64,000 nucleotides of DNA from an uncultured Paracoccaceae bacterium (GTDB lineage: Bacteria > Pseudomonadota > Alphaproteobacteria > Rhodobacterales > Rhodobacteraceae): NCBI GenBank assembly GCA_951812305.1, contig CATOSB010000019.1:40575-104574 (forward strand), read 5' to 3'. Below are positions 26,688 through 36,374 of the stretch, one piece after another. Positions within the stretch are counted from its first letter, which is position 1, and each line of letters starts with the position of its first letter. Under the pieces are notes generated by a model, which was given only the letters and a program-made list of their open reading frames with translations, was not told where the DNA came from and searched no databases. A program made the translations under genes and the position numbers.

Positions 26688-26954
26688 TCGAAAACCACGT
26701 CTTCGAAACGGCTTACGGCCTTTCGCAAAGACTCAGTCTGCGCCGCCGCACCGGCGGCACCATATGAAAAAGCGCACGCATATCGGCGCGCACCTGGCAG
26801 CAACGCTGCATGTCCGGCGTTCGCGCGCGGCGCTTTTGTCCACTATGTACGGGCTAAACCGCCCCACCTCGCTGGTCTCTGTCACGTCCAATAATTCGCC
26901 AAACTTATCGGACGCAAAGGAATAAGCTCAGCGATATGTTTATGTCGTTTTAGT
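26688..26954. other. Gene-free stretch after the Rpn gene
   Basis: No convincing CDS. A hairpin GCCGCCG-CAC-CGGCGGC at 26742-26758 could terminate Rpn transcription but lacks a T-run. The first 40 bases are also found downstream of the second Rpn copy (ACCACGTCTTCGAAACGG). Confidence 0.4.
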
Positions 26955-28555
26955 GTAACTCCCAAGCACCCCCCACGTTTGAGTGTTATTGTCAGTTTTA
27001 TGGTGAGTCGAATTTGCCATTTTGCGCGTGTTTTTTTTCTTTCTTGTCTGAATTCTGTGGCGCCGGGTTGATTTCTCTGAATCAGTGGTGGGATGGATCA
27101 GGTTGCCGCCCTTGAACAACTTCTCGCCACGGCTCTGCGTCGGATCGCTGAGCTTGAAGCTGCGTTGGCGAGCATGGCGGAAGAGATCACGGACCTGCGC
27201 CGACAGTTGGCCAAGAACAGCAGCAATAGCAGCAAGCCCCCTTCAAGTGATGGCCTGAAGAAGCCAGCCCCGCGCAGCCTGCGTGGCAAATCCGGAAAGA
27301 AAAGTGGCGGCCAAGTTGGCCACCGGGGCGACACCCTGCGCCAGACGTCAACACCCGACTTTGTCGAACGGCATGAGGCGACGCATTGCAGCGCCTGTCA
27401 GAGCGCCCTGACGGCGGAGATGGTGAAAGGGATCGAGAAGCGTCAGGTGTTCGACTTGCCTGCGCCACGCCTGGAGGTCACCGAGCATCAGGCGGCGGTT
27501 TATTGTTGCGACCATTGTCGAGCCACGACGACGGCTGGCTTTCCCGATGGCGTGGCCGCGCATGTGCAATATGGCACGCGCATGCGGGCAGTGGCGGTCT
27601 ATTGCAATGTTCAGCAGCTGATACCCGAGGATCGGGTCTGCCAGCTTATGCGCGACCTGTTTGGGGCCACCAGCTTGTGCGCGGCCAGCGTGACCAACTG
27701 GACGCGCGGCGCGGCAAATAAGATGGGTGTCGTGGTTGAACACATTCTCGCCCGGCTTGCCGAAGGCGGCGTTCGGCATCTGGACGAGACCGGACTTCGT
27801 GTTGCCGGCAAGCTGCACTGGCTGCACACGATCTGCGATACCGCCTTCACCCATTACCGCATCAGCGCCAAACGCGGTGCTGTTCCAACCTTCCTGACCG
27901 GCGGGACGATCATTCATGATCACTGGAAACCCTACTACGCCCATATGAGCGGAGTGGACGCCCACGCCCTCTGCGGGGCGCATCACTTGCGCGAACTCAA
28001 GGCCATCGAAGAGATCGAAAAAGAGCCTTGGGCGACGGAGATGAGCGCAGTGCTTCATAGCGCCAATCAACTCAGATGCGCGGCTCAGGATCAAGGCGAG
28101 ACCGAACTCCCGGAACTGGTTCGCCAGGGTATCGTCACCAGATACATGGCGATCCTCGCCAAGGGGCTCGCCTTCCACGAACGCCAGCCCCCGCTGGCCA
28201 AAAGCCCCGGCACCCGCGGCCGAAAAGCCAGGCGGCCAGGCCACAACCTGCTCCTCCGCCTGCGTGACTACCGCGATGACGTTTTGCGATTCATCGCCGA
28301 CTTCGCGGTCCCATTCACAAACAATCAGGCCGAACAGGACCTGCGCATGATGAAGCTGCGCATGAAAATCTCGGGCACCTTCCGCACCCTCGAGGGCGCG
28401 CGGGTCTTCGCCGACATCAGGTCCGTCATCTCGACGGCCAGAAAACACGGGTTCAACATCCTGGAAATCCTGACCCTGTCACCACCTCAGATCATCGCAC
28501 GGCTCTGACGGAACAAAACCCCGCAACCCTATCGGACAGGGTGCTTGGGAGTTAC
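26955..28555 (+). mobile_element. IS66-family insertion sequence, copy 3 (1601 bp)
   Basis: Ends GTAACTCCCAAGCACCC and inverse, with a perfect 8-bp target duplication GTTTTAGT at 26947-26954 and 28556-28563. Orientation is opposite to copies 1 and 2. Confidence 0.95.
27093..28508 (+). CDS. IS66-family transposase (copy 3)
   Basis: 471 residues, intact, with the same CxxC and DDE blocks as the other copies; one residue differs near the C-terminus (KHGFNILE instead of KHRFNILE). Confidence 0.93.
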   Translation: MDQVAALEQLLATALRRIAELEAALASMAEEITDLRRQLAKNSSNSSKPPSSDGLKKPAPRSLRGKSGKKSGGQVGHRGDTLRQTSTPDFVERHEATHCSACQSALTAEMVKGIEKRQVFDLPAPRLEVTEHQAAVYCCDHCRATTTAGFPDGVAAHVQYGTRMRAVAVYCNVQQLIPEDRVCQLMRDLFGATSLCAASVTNWTRGAANKMGVVVEHILARLAEGGVRHLDETGLRVAGKLHWLHTICDTAFTHYRISAKRGAVPTFLTGGTIIHDHWKPYYAHMSGVDAHALCGAHHLRELKAIEEIEKEPWATEMSAVLHSANQLRCAAQDQGETELPELVRQGIVTRYMAILAKGLAFHERQPPLAKSPGTRGRKARRPGHNLLLRLRDYRDDVLRFIADFAVPFTNNQAEQDLRMMKLRMKISGTFRTLEGARVFADIRSVISTARKHGFNILEILTLSPPQIIARL

Positions 28556-28827
28556 GTTTTAGTTTCATGGGTGGATTCGCCCGAATGTCGGATGACCGGA
28601 ATTCATGAGATTCAAGCACTTCCGCGAAAAACCGACCGGGGTTCATGAGATTCTGTAGCGGTATTTGTGAGACTGGCGCTACCGCACGCCAACAAAACAA
28701 GGACCTGCCCATGTTTAACACGCCGCAGACGAAGCTGAGGCACTCGAAATATCACAATCCATGCGGCTGCAGCATAGTCTCACAAACCTCGGCGTGTTTT
28801 TCCGCCAGTCCCACAATTAGCGACTCA
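28556..28827. other. Gene-free stretch between IS66 and the IS630-like element
   Basis: No supported CDS. It contains GTCTCACAAACCTCGGCGTG near 28778-28797, similar to GTCTCAAAAACCCCGGCGTT on the other side of the IS630-like element (about 30048-30067), so both pieces may be copies of an end sequence of the recombinase-carrying element at 30108. Confidence 0.4.
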
Positions 28828-29996
28828 TACCAAGGGTGCTTCAAAATGACTCAGCTATGGATTTTGGGTACCGCCTGAGGTGCTGAGGTGATTCAAGATT
28901 GGCAAAGGAGACCACCGATGCCAGCCAGGATACCGATGCGAGCCGATTTTACCGCCAATGATCTGCGCAAGCTTGCCGCAGAGAGTTCTGATGCCCGGCA
29001 GAGCCGACGGCTTTTGTCGCTTGCCGCTATCGCCGATGGCATGTCGCGTGGGGCTGCGGCCCGCATTGGCGGGATGGACCGGCAAACGCTCAGGGACTGG
29101 GTGCTCCGTTTCAACGCTGATGGTCCAGCGGGGCTGCTGGATCGGCAGCGAGGAGGCTCGCGATCCCGCCTTGACAATGCGCAACTGGATGAACTGGCGG
29201 CTCTTGTCGAGACCGGTCCTGATCCTGAAAAGGACGGTGTCGTCCGCTGGCGGCGGGTCGATTTGAAGAATGTGATCAAGGCGCGTTTTGGCGTCGACTA
29301 TCACGAGCGCCATGTGGGGCAGATTCTGCACAATCTGGGCTTTTCCCACATCAGCGCACGCCCTCAGCACCCGGGGCAGGACGTGCAGGTCATTGAGGAT
29401 TTCAAAAAAACTTCGGCGACAATCTGAAGGAGACGCTTCAGGGGGTGCCGCCGGACAAACCCGTCGAAATCTGGTTCCAGGACGAGATGCGTCTCGGTCA
29501 GAAGAACACCCGCGTCCGCCAGTGGGCACGCAAGGGCACACGGCCCCGCCAGCCCGCCGATCAGCGTTACCAAAATGCGTATCTTTTTGGCGCCATCTGC
29601 CCCGAACGCGGCACCGGCGCGGCGATCATGATGCCAGCAGCCGACACCTATGCGATGCAGCGCCACCTGGAAGAAATCAGCAAAATTGTCTCCGATGGCG
29701 CCCACGCCGTCATCCTCATGGACCAAGCCGGCTGGCACACGACATCCGCTCTGGAAATCCCGCAAAACCTGTCGCTCATGTTTCTGCCGCCCAAATCACC
29801 AGAGCTGAATCCAACCGAAAACATTTGGCAATATCTCCGCCAGACATGGCTCGCAAACCGGACGTTCGACACATATGACGCGATTCTCGACGCGGGGTGC
29901 GAGGCCTGGAACAACCTCATCGCAAGACCGCAAACCATCACATCCATCGCAAGCCGCAACTGGGCGAAAGTCGGTCAGATTGAATAACCCTTGGTA
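28828..29996 (+). mobile_element. IS630-family element, copy 1 (1169 bp, 3-bp target duplication)
   Basis: Ends begin TACCAAGGGT on both sides, followed by partly matching TTCAA and TGAC blocks (about 23 bp imperfect). TCA is duplicated at 28825-28827 and 29997-29999. The second copy (62243-63411) has the same length and a TGA duplication. Confidence 0.9.
28888..29987 (+). CDS. IS630-family transposase made by -1 frameshift from two frames
   Basis: The first frame (28888-29427, 179 residues) carries the helix-turn-helix part (MSRGAAARIGGMDRQTLRDW). The second (to 29987) has the DDE core: EIWFQDEMRLG, AVILMDQAGWH and PKSPELNPTENIWQYLR. The frames meet at a run of seven A at 29404-29410; a shift of one base backward there joins TTC-AAA-AAA to AAC-TTC-GGC without loss. 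Both copies in the window keep this layout, which argues for programmed frameshifting rather than damage. Confidence 0.85.
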
Positions 29997-30107
29997 TCAG
30001 TCTCAATATTACAGTTTGGATAAGGCATTGAAATCACATGATACGCAGTCTCAAAAACCCCGGCGTTTCGACAACAGTCTCAAAAATAGTAAATTTGTGG
30101 GGAAATT

Positions 30108-30998
30108 GTGGACTCTGAGCACGAGAAATCGACGTCCGCGCACCCTCTTGCGTCCAATGGTGCTGAGGTCGATGAGAGAGGTCAAGAACAAACTCATGCG
30201 ATCGCCCTGCCCGCGCATGCCGAGGGCCACGCAGGCCTTGCGGGATTCGGCACGCTCGACCGGCTTGTGGACACCGCGCGGGACTATGCCAAGGCCTCAA
30301 CGGCAGAGAATACCAACAAGGCCTATGCCGCCGATTGGAAGCACTTCGCGGGCTGGTGCCGCCGCCATGGGACGGACCCGCTCGGCGGGCAGGCCCCCTG
30401 TCCCGACCCGCAGCTCATTGGCCTCTATCTGACGGAGCTTGCTGCGCCGACGGACAAGGCCCCTGCCCTGTCCGTTTCGACCATCGAGCGCCGCCTCTCC
30501 GGCCTTGCCTGGAACTACGCGCAGCGGGGCTTTGCGCTCGACCGCAAGGACCGCCACATCGCCGCTGTGTTGGCGGGCATCAAGCGCAAGCACGCACGCC
30601 CGCCGGTGCAAAAAGCCGCCGTTGGAGCCGAGGATATCCTGGCGATGGTCGCCACCCTGCCCTTCGATCTGCGCGGCTTGCGCGACCGGGCCATCCTGCT
30701 GGTTGGCTATGCCGGCGGTCTAAGGCGTAGTGAAATCGTAAGCCTTGATGCGCATCGCGATGACACGATCGAGGCTGGAGGATGGGTCGAGATCACCGAC
30801 GATGGCGCGCTTCTGACGCTGCGTGGCAAGACCGGCTGGCGCGAAGTTGCGATTGGCCGGGGATCCTCGGACGCAACCTGGACCACTGGCTGCACTTTGC
30901 CAGGATCGACTATGGTCCGATTTTTGTGCGCACCTCGCGGGACGGTAAAAAAGCCTTGGAGGCGCGGTTGAACGACAAACACGTCGCCCGCCTGATCG
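30108..30998 (+). pseudogene. Tyrosine recombinase (phage integrase family), N-terminal part
   Basis: A GTG start gives a protein with a SAM-like core-binding domain (TAENTNKAYAADWKHFAGWC) and the start of the catalytic domain with the first Arg (GYAGGLRRSEI). Near 30870 the frame changes: WREVAIGRGSSD is followed by sense sequence only in the next frame (LDHWLHFARIDYGPIFVRTS, LEARLNDKHVARLI). The gene then stops at a transposon end at about 30999. The matching C-terminal catalytic part lies inverted at 37458-37687. Similar integrases accompany IS91-like elements in Rhodobacteraceae. Confidence 0.82.
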
Positions 30999-31022
30999 GC
31001 CTGGCTGGCCCGAAGCTGCATG
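30999..31022. repeat. Transposon-end-like repeat, occurrence 1 of 3
   Basis: CTGGCTGGCCCGAAGCTGCA follows the interrupted recombinase. The core GCTGGCCCGAAGCTGCAT also begins the Tn3-family transposon at 37689 and, inverted, ends it at 43488; beyond CAT the three diverge here (GTGTGGACG). Confidence 0.65.
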
Positions 31023-31282
31023 TGTGGACGCCTCCTGGAACGCAAGCAGAATCTTTAAGTGATTTTGGGAAATGCGGTCGAGTTCCTACGTGTGTCCGGC
31101 CTCTGATTGCGACGCTCTTGTTCGCGGGCCCTTATGGATAGTTCGAAGATCGGGTCCAAATCATATTTGCGGGGTTTCAACTCCACACAGCTTCCCTGGT
31201 TTTCCCAATCCCGTCATTCTCGACTGTTCGCCCATAATCCTCCGCTAAGATCTACCGCATTCCGGCTGACAGCTGGCTTTCC
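31023..31282. other. Gene-free stretch next to the IS110 transposase
   Basis: No CDS is supported. The bases immediately after the transposase stop belong to the IS110-family element's non-coding end; its outer boundary cannot be set because these elements lack terminal inverted repeats. Confidence 0.4.
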
Positions 31283-32308
31283 TCAGGCCGCCAACTGAAC
31301 TCGATATACATCCTCGTTTTTCATCACAGCCCAAGCCATCCGGGCCATCTTGTTTGCCAGCGCGATGGCCACCAGCAGTTTGGGTTTGCGTTTCAGCATC
31401 CGGTCGAGCCACGAACCATCGGGTGCGCCACCTTTTCGTTCATTGGATTGGATGACGGACATTGCTCCAGGGATGAGTAATCTTCTGATATCTTTCTGGC
31501 CCATCTTCGACGTTCGCCCCAGCCGGGTTTTCCCGCCTGTTGAATTCTGTTTTGGCGTCAGGCCTGCCCAAGCGGCAAAATCCCGCCCCTTGCGAAAACT
31601 CTCACGTGGGGGTGCGAGAGATGATATTGCCATGGCGCACATGGGCCCGATTCCAGGTATGGTCATCAACCGCTGCGCATTCTCATCCATTCGGGCCGCG
31701 GCTTCGATCCGGGATGTCAGGTCATCAATCTGCCAATCCAGAATGCTCAAGTGATCGAAGAGCCGGATGCACACATTGCGCATTATCAACGGGAGTTCGG
31801 TGGTTTCGTCGTCGATAACCATAGCTTCGAGTTTTCTGATGTGGGACGGGCCCTGAGCTGCCACAATCCCATACTCGCCTAGATGACCGCGTAGTGTATT
31901 GATGACCTGCGTGCGTTGACCGACAAACAATTCTCGCGTTTTCAATAGCATGGATCGGGATTGCTGTTCCGCCGATTTCACGGCGACAAATCTCATCCCG
32001 GCGCGCGCTGCGGCCTCCGCAATTGCTTCGGCATCAGCCATATCGTTCTTCTGTCGCTTCCTGAATGGCTTGACATATTGCGGAGGGATCAATCGAACCT
32101 CATGTCCGAGCCGTTCGATCTCGCGGCCCCAGTGATGGGAACTGGCGCAAGCCTCCATCGCAACAAGGCAACATGTTTGCGCCGACAGAAAATCCAGAAC
32201 ACACCCGCGCCGGATTTTGCGGCGGAATACGGTAGACCCATCTGCGGTAGCTCCATGAAACTGAAACACATTCTTGGCAATATCGATCCCGATTATGCTA
32301 ACTTCCAA
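31283..32308 (-). CDS. IS110-family transposase
   Basis: 341 residues with the DEDD RuvC-like domain (IIGIDIAKNVFQFHG, VAMEACASSHHWG, KNDMADAEAIAEAA) and the C-terminal Tnp20 domain with PGIGPMCAMAISS, which includes the catalytic Ser. IS110-family enzymes are guided by a structured bridge RNA from a non-coding end. The gene is intact, but an IS5 element begins only 13 bases upstream of its start, so the upstream non-coding end seems truncated. Confidence 0.9.
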   Translation of the reverse strand: MEVSIIGIDIAKNVFQFHGATADGSTVFRRKIRRGCVLDFLSAQTCCLVAMEACASSHHWGREIERLGHEVRLIPPQYVKPFRKRQKNDMADAEAIAEAAARAGMRFVAVKSAEQQSRSMLLKTRELFVGQRTQVINTLRGHLGEYGIVAAQGPSHIRKLEAMVIDDETTELPLIMRNVCIRLFDHLSILDWQIDDLTSRIEAAARMDENAQRLMTIPGIGPMCAMAISSLAPPRESFRKGRDFAAWAGLTPKQNSTGGKTRLGRTSKMGQKDIRRLLIPGAMSVIQSNERKGGAPDGSWLDRMLKRKPKLLVAIALANKMARMAWAVMKNEDVYRVQLAA

Positions 32309-32321
32309 GCCACAGGCAAGG

Positions 32322-33420
32322 GGCGTTGTTGCACGGAAGCTCTGGAGCTCGGAACGCGCCCTACCCGAGACGGAATTCAGGCGGTGCGTTCGAAACGTGG
32401 CTGGCCAAGCCCGGTCATTCGGTTGAGAATCTGCACGCCAATCCTGGCTTGCGATTTCTGGTTTTCGAAGTCGCGCGACTTTAGCCTGGGCCCAATAACC
32501 GCCTTCCAGCGGCCCATGAGAGTTTCACCCCGGCTGCGTTGATTGTAGCCAGTGGCTTTCTGCCAGGCCATCCGCCCGCGGGCTGCGATCTCGGCGATAT
32601 GGCAGTCTCGTGCCGTCAGATTGTGGGCCGCATTGGGGCTCACAACCGCGTTTTTGGGAGGTGGGATCGTCACCTTGATCATCGGTCCGAACCGAGCGGC
32701 AAGTAAATCAGATGTTGGTTCTCCGTCGTATGCTCCATCTGCGAGGAACCAATCAACCGGACCGTCGACCTGATCCAGGAGATCTGGCAGCACCGTCGGA
32801 TCGCCGACGTCATCCGTGGTGAGATCAGAACAGACGATCTCCCCGCTGACAAGATCAAGACCGAGGTGGAGCTTGCGCCAGGAGCGCCTTTTACGCTTGA
32901 TTTTGTGCTTTTCTTCAAGCCACTCGCCCGCGCCGAAGATCTTAAGACCTGTACTGTCCACTGCCAAATGGATCGCCGCCCGGCCATCGATCCCTGGCTT
33001 TGCAGGTAACGCCAGGCCGCTGCCCCGCCGCGACAAGGTGGAGAAATCAGGTACCGCGATTTCGACACAGAGCAGCTTTGCAATCGAACGCATCAAGCCT
33101 TGCGTCTGGCGTAATGGTTGGCGGAATACCATGCCCGGCGTCAGGCACATCTCAATCGCCAGATCCGAATATTTGCGCTGCCCGCCACGGGTAGTACGCC
33201 GAGGCGCAGCCCATGAACTCATTGCATCCTCACTAATCCAGATCGTCAGATCACCGCGCTGACGAAGCGCTTCGTTGTATTCAGCCCAATTGGCCACGCG
33301 ATACTTCTGTTTCGGGATCTTATCTCGACGATCTGCGTTGAATTTGTGCGGCATCTACAACATCCTCAAGGAAATAAAACGCATCGATATCAGAAGGCGG
33401 GTGATCTATGCAACAACGCC
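32322..33420 (-). mobile_element. IS5-family insertion sequence, copy 1 (1099 bp)
   Basis: Both ends read GGCGTTGTTGCA inward. A second copy of the same length lies at 56883-57981. Flanking bases show no matching duplication (AAGG left, AACT right), so recombination has probably replaced one flank. Confidence 0.88.
32377..33354 (-). CDS. IS5-family transposase (copy 1)
   Basis: 325 residues with the IS5 DDE core: HLAVDSTGLKIFG (Asp), DWFLADGAYDGE (Asp) and the Glu in RGETLMGRWKAVIG, plus the N-terminal DUF4372-like region. Intact and almost identical to the copy at 56938-57915. Confidence 0.92.
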   Translation of the reverse strand: MPHKFNADRRDKIPKQKYRVANWAEYNEALRQRGDLTIWISEDAMSSWAAPRRTTRGGQRKYSDLAIEMCLTPGMVFRQPLRQTQGLMRSIAKLLCVEIAVPDFSTLSRRGSGLALPAKPGIDGRAAIHLAVDSTGLKIFGAGEWLEEKHKIKRKRRSWRKLHLGLDLVSGEIVCSDLTTDDVGDPTVLPDLLDQVDGPVDWFLADGAYDGEPTSDLLAARFGPMIKVTIPPPKNAVVSPNAAHNLTARDCHIAEIAARGRMAWQKATGYNQRSRGETLMGRWKAVIGPRLKSRDFENQKSQARIGVQILNRMTGLGQPRFERTA

Positions 33421-33505
33421 AACTTTATGCAGCATTTGCAACTTGAAAAAAGCGACCATTGGATGAGAACGCACCAAGGCAGTTTAAGTCCGGCGGCTTC
33501 AACGG

Positions 33506-33718
33506 ATGGCCGAGTATCATGTGTTTAAGGTGGCCCGCGAGACAGTGCTCCAATGAATGCAAGAAGACGGTATCTGGCTGTCCAACAAGCAACGGAGAAC
33601 ATCACACCATCCACGCTTGCGACAGGAATGTTTTGGCGAGTTGATCCAGACCACCGGCTCGAATCATCGTTGGTTCGAGGAACGCGGCGATGCCTGCACC
33701 CTGCTCGTTGTCTAACAT
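33506..33718 (+). pseudogene. ISNCY-type transposase fragment with in-frame stop
   Basis: One frame reads MAEYHVFKVARETVLQ, a TGA stop, then MQEDGIWLSNKQRR, HHPRLRQECFGELIQTTGSN and HRWFEERGDACTLLVV. This is the region around the first catalytic Asp of ISNCY/IS1202-like transposases, but that Asp position reads Thr and both ends are missing. A decayed remnant. Confidence 0.72.
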
Positions 33719-33928
33719 CAGCACCTATCGGAGAAATTGCGGCGCACTACACGCAGACCTTTGTCGGCCCCTAGTCAGGTTCCCGGTTAGATGGCCACAC
33801 TTTGATACAAGGCAATGTTTTTTGAGGAGCTGTGCGGCAATTATCAGACCGATCTCAGAGGCTTGATGTCGATCCGGCTTTGCGTCGAGATTTGCGTATG
33901 CATTTGTATTTACTACATTAAATGCGGC
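33719..33928. other. Gene-free stretch before the parS-like palindromes
   Basis: No coding sequence is supported. AT-richer than its neighbours toward 33900, consistent with the edge of a replicon module. Confidence 0.35.
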
Positions 33929-33992
33929 GTTACCCCTCGGGTAACTCGCCCAAGACACCGTTCACTCCACCCTTGGTTACCCACGGGTAACC
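33929..33992. promoter_or_regulatory. parS: Two parS-like palindromes (candidate centromere)
   Basis: GTTACCC-CTC-GGGTAAC at 33929-33945 and GGTTACCC-AC-GGGTAACC at 33975-33992 lie just beyond the parB stop. The second contains a 16-mer of the form GTT-N4-AC-N4-AAC, close to the RepABC-type parS pattern GTT-N4-GC-N4-AAC. Centres are about 46 bases apart. Their position and shared arms make them the best candidates for the ParB binding site. Confidence 0.7.
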
Positions 33993-33999
33993 GCTGCCC

Positions 34000-35064
34000 T
34001 CAACGAATGCGTGGGCCACCCCTTAAGGCGCCTTCAAAGGCCCGCACAGCCTCCTCCAGACGCTCCTTCGGAATCGTGGCAAAGTCCCTCTCGCTAACCA
34101 GCCGGCACTCACCCTGGCGCGCAGTGACCTTCGTCTTGCCCACAAAAAACTCAAACTTCTGCTTCGGCGTACGCGCCTTCGCGCCGGATGCTCGTGGCGC
34201 TTTCTCGGACTCGAGAAAACCAGCCAGTACCCGGTTCTGTGCCTCCGGCGAGATACACGCGCGCAGCTGATCCTGAAGCGCTTCCACTTGCTTGGCATCC
34301 TTGATCGCCCGAGCCACGTCGACGCCCAGGTTCCGCGCAACATCTTTTGGCCACTTCAGCGCATCGCTCAAGCTGACCAAGAGGAAGACAAAGTTGCGGA
34401 TGTAGGACCGCTTGGTTTTGTGTAACGCACCATACAGTCGATTAACCAGTTCCGCCGGATCGACCTCTTCGATGGCTTCGTCCTCGGCTGCGGTGATCGC
34501 CACTTGCGCCATCTCGGCAAAGGTCAGGTCTTCGCGCACAACATTTTCTTCAACCATGTCGACATAACGCGAGATCCGGTCCCCCTGCCCTGCCTCAACC
34601 CTTGCAATGATCGTCGAGAAGTCTTCTTCGCCGGTCTCACTGTAAAGCTGGCTGAGCGCCGTGAACCGCCGCCAGCCCTTCTTCAACTGATAGCGACCAT
34701 CTGAACCTTCATAGACCTCAACTGGCTCTTTCTGCCCACGCTCCCGGATCGAGGCTTTCAACTCCTCCATCTCATCCGAAGCTGCGACCGCCTCAAGCTC
34801 CAACCGATCACGCGGCAAGTCATCAATGGCAATCTCGGCCAGTGATATGCGCACAAGCACCCTGCCCTCGTCTCGTGCCAGTCGGAAATTCTTGGCATCC
34901 TCGGCATTCTGGCGACGCTGCGCAACTTTCGCCTCGGTCGTCTCGGCCAGATTGTCAGCCACATCGCGAACCGCGGCCCCCATAGGCCCTGGGGATCTCT
35001 CGCGCCGAGGTGTCGTGGGCTTCGTCTCCAGTGGCTCAAACCCGAATTTGTTGGAACGGCTCAT
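34000..35064 (-). CDS. parB: Plasmid partition protein ParB (RepB-like)
   Basis: 354 residues. ParB N-terminal fold at about 70-170 (DEMEELKASIRERGQKEPVEV, LKKGWRRFTALSQL, ENVVREDLTFAEMAQVAI) then a RepB-type helix-turn-helix region (ALHKTKRSYIRNFVFLLVSL). It overlaps parA by four bases (35061-35064), forming a parAB operon. With the adjacent palindromes and ParA it should segregate the replicon. Confidence 0.9.
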   Translation of the reverse strand: MSRSNKFGFEPLETKPTTPRRERSPGPMGAAVRDVADNLAETTEAKVAQRRQNAEDAKNFRLARDEGRVLVRISLAEIAIDDLPRDRLELEAVAASDEMEELKASIRERGQKEPVEVYEGSDGRYQLKKGWRRFTALSQLYSETGEEDFSTIIARVEAGQGDRISRYVDMVEENVVREDLTFAEMAQVAITAAEDEAIEEVDPAELVNRLYGALHKTKRSYIRNFVFLLVSLSDALKWPKDVARNLGVDVARAIKDAKQVEALQDQLRACISPEAQNRVLAGFLESEKAPRASGAKARTPKQKFEFFVGKTKVTARQGECRLVSERDFATIPKERLEEAVRAFEGALRGGPRIR

Positions 35065-36374
35065 TCGGCGGCCTCCTTAGCTTGGCTGTTGTTCTTCCAG
35101 GCAACTATAACTGTCGCAAGAAACTCGTGATAAGATCGATCAAAACTCTGCCGCGCCCGCTTCCAGGTTTCGCGAGTCATCTGCCGATAATCCTGCTCAT
35201 AAACCGACATTTGAAAGCGGCCCGATTGCTCGACGGCACGCGTCATCTCGATCGGGTTGGCGCAGACGTCCGCCCCGAAAACATTTTGAAAGGCATCCAT
35301 CATCGCCTGATGCAACGGATTGGCCCCCTCGAACCGGGTCATTAGCAATCGAATATCGGCGAATTGTTTGGGAAGAGTTATGCCAGCGTCCGTTGCCAGT
35401 GCGGCAAACCCATCCGAGATATCCGCCATCGCATCGCCCAACTGACCAAGATAGCTGGTCGTACTATCGTATTCCCAATAGCCCGGGCCCGACGGGATAT
35501 AGAGGATATCAGCCGCAAATGCTGCGTTCAGGGACTGATAGCCAATAGCGGGCGGGCAGTCGAAAATGATGATATCGTATTGATCGTCAGGCAGCTCGTC
35601 GAGGTAACGCGCAACGCAGCCAAAAAAACTCCACGCCTTGTGGACTGAACGGTATTGCGCACTGGCGAACTCGACAAAGGCCGCGTTGGCGCAGGACGGG
35701 ATAATGTCGATGGTTGGCCAACACGTGCGCTGAATGAAGTCATGAAATCTCTGTGCTCCAATTGAGCGCACATCCTCGGGCAGTTCGTCCGAGGCCGGGT
35801 AGGGACAATCGTCGGGGTCGTCATAGCTTTCCATGATGCGATCCGCCTCCCGGCATAAGTCGCGGCACATGATTCCCCATACCGTGTTCCACTCTTTCAC
35901 TTCAGTGATGCCCATTGAATGGGTCAGCGTTGCCTGAGGATCAAAATCTACGCACAGTACGCGATATCCATCCAATGCCGCCGCATTCGCCAGATGCTGC
36001 GCAACGACCGTCTTGCCAACACCGCCTTTGAAGTTTGACACCGCGACGCGCATCGCGCGGCCCCTGGGACGTTCAGGCAAAAGGCTCTTGCCTCGAAACC
36101 GTATCCGTCGGCGCAGCTCATTGATCTCATCCAGCGTGAACCAGCGCTGTCGACCATCGGCTTCCGTCAGACCCTGGGGCAGGCTGGGATCCTCGGTCAG
36201 CTTCTTCCGCAGAGTGTCAGCTGGTACATCGAACATAAACTGGCTGATTTCCCAGATTGAGAACGGTCGCAGTTCCTTAACCTCTCCCGGTGAGAAGGTC
36301 GCCTTGCGCACAGCGGCTTGCTGAGCAAGGCTGCGTTCGTTCATGGTTAGAAGGTCGTTATGATCTCGCATCAC
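35061..36374 (-). CDS. parA: Plasmid partition ATPase ParA
   Basis: 437 residues. An N-terminal MerR-like DNA-binding region (about 25-95, FSIWEISQFMFDVPADTLRK) precedes the deviant Walker A motif FKGGVGKTVVAQ; Walker B-like IIIFDCPPAIGYQSLNAA follows. The N-terminal extension is typical of ParA/RepA proteins that also repress their own operon. Divergent from the replication gene across a repeat-rich intergenic region. Confidence 0.93.
   Translation of the reverse strand: MMRDHNDLLTMNERSLAQQAAVRKATFSPGEVKELRPFSIWEISQFMFDVPADTLRKKLTEDPSLPQGLTEADGRQRWFTLDEINELRRRIRFRGKSLLPERPRGRAMRVAVSNFKGGVGKTVVAQHLANAAALDGYRVLCVDFDPQATLTHSMGITEVKEWNTVWGIMCRDLCREADRIMESYDDPDDCPYPASDELPEDVRSIGAQRFHDFIQRTCWPTIDIIPSCANAAFVEFASAQYRSVHKAWSFFGCVARYLDELPDDQYDIIIFDCPPAIGYQSLNAAFAADILYIPSGPGYWEYDSTTSYLGQLGDAMADISDGFAALATDAGITLPKQFADIRLLMTRFEGANPLHQAMMDAFQNVFGADVCANPIEMTRAVEQSGRFQMSVYEQDYRQMTRETWKRARQSFDRSYHEFLATVIVAWKNNSQAKEAAE

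Noticed and set aside
28828..28829. TA at the element end as the IS630 target duplication
   Set aside because: The empty site for copy 2, known from uninterrupted IS66 copies, has no TA there; TGA is duplicated instead, so TA belongs to the element.
29404..29427. Frameshift in the IS630-type transposase as a disabling mutation
   Set aside because: Both copies have the same A7 run and frames, and -1 frameshifting is usual for such elements, so it is probably programmed.
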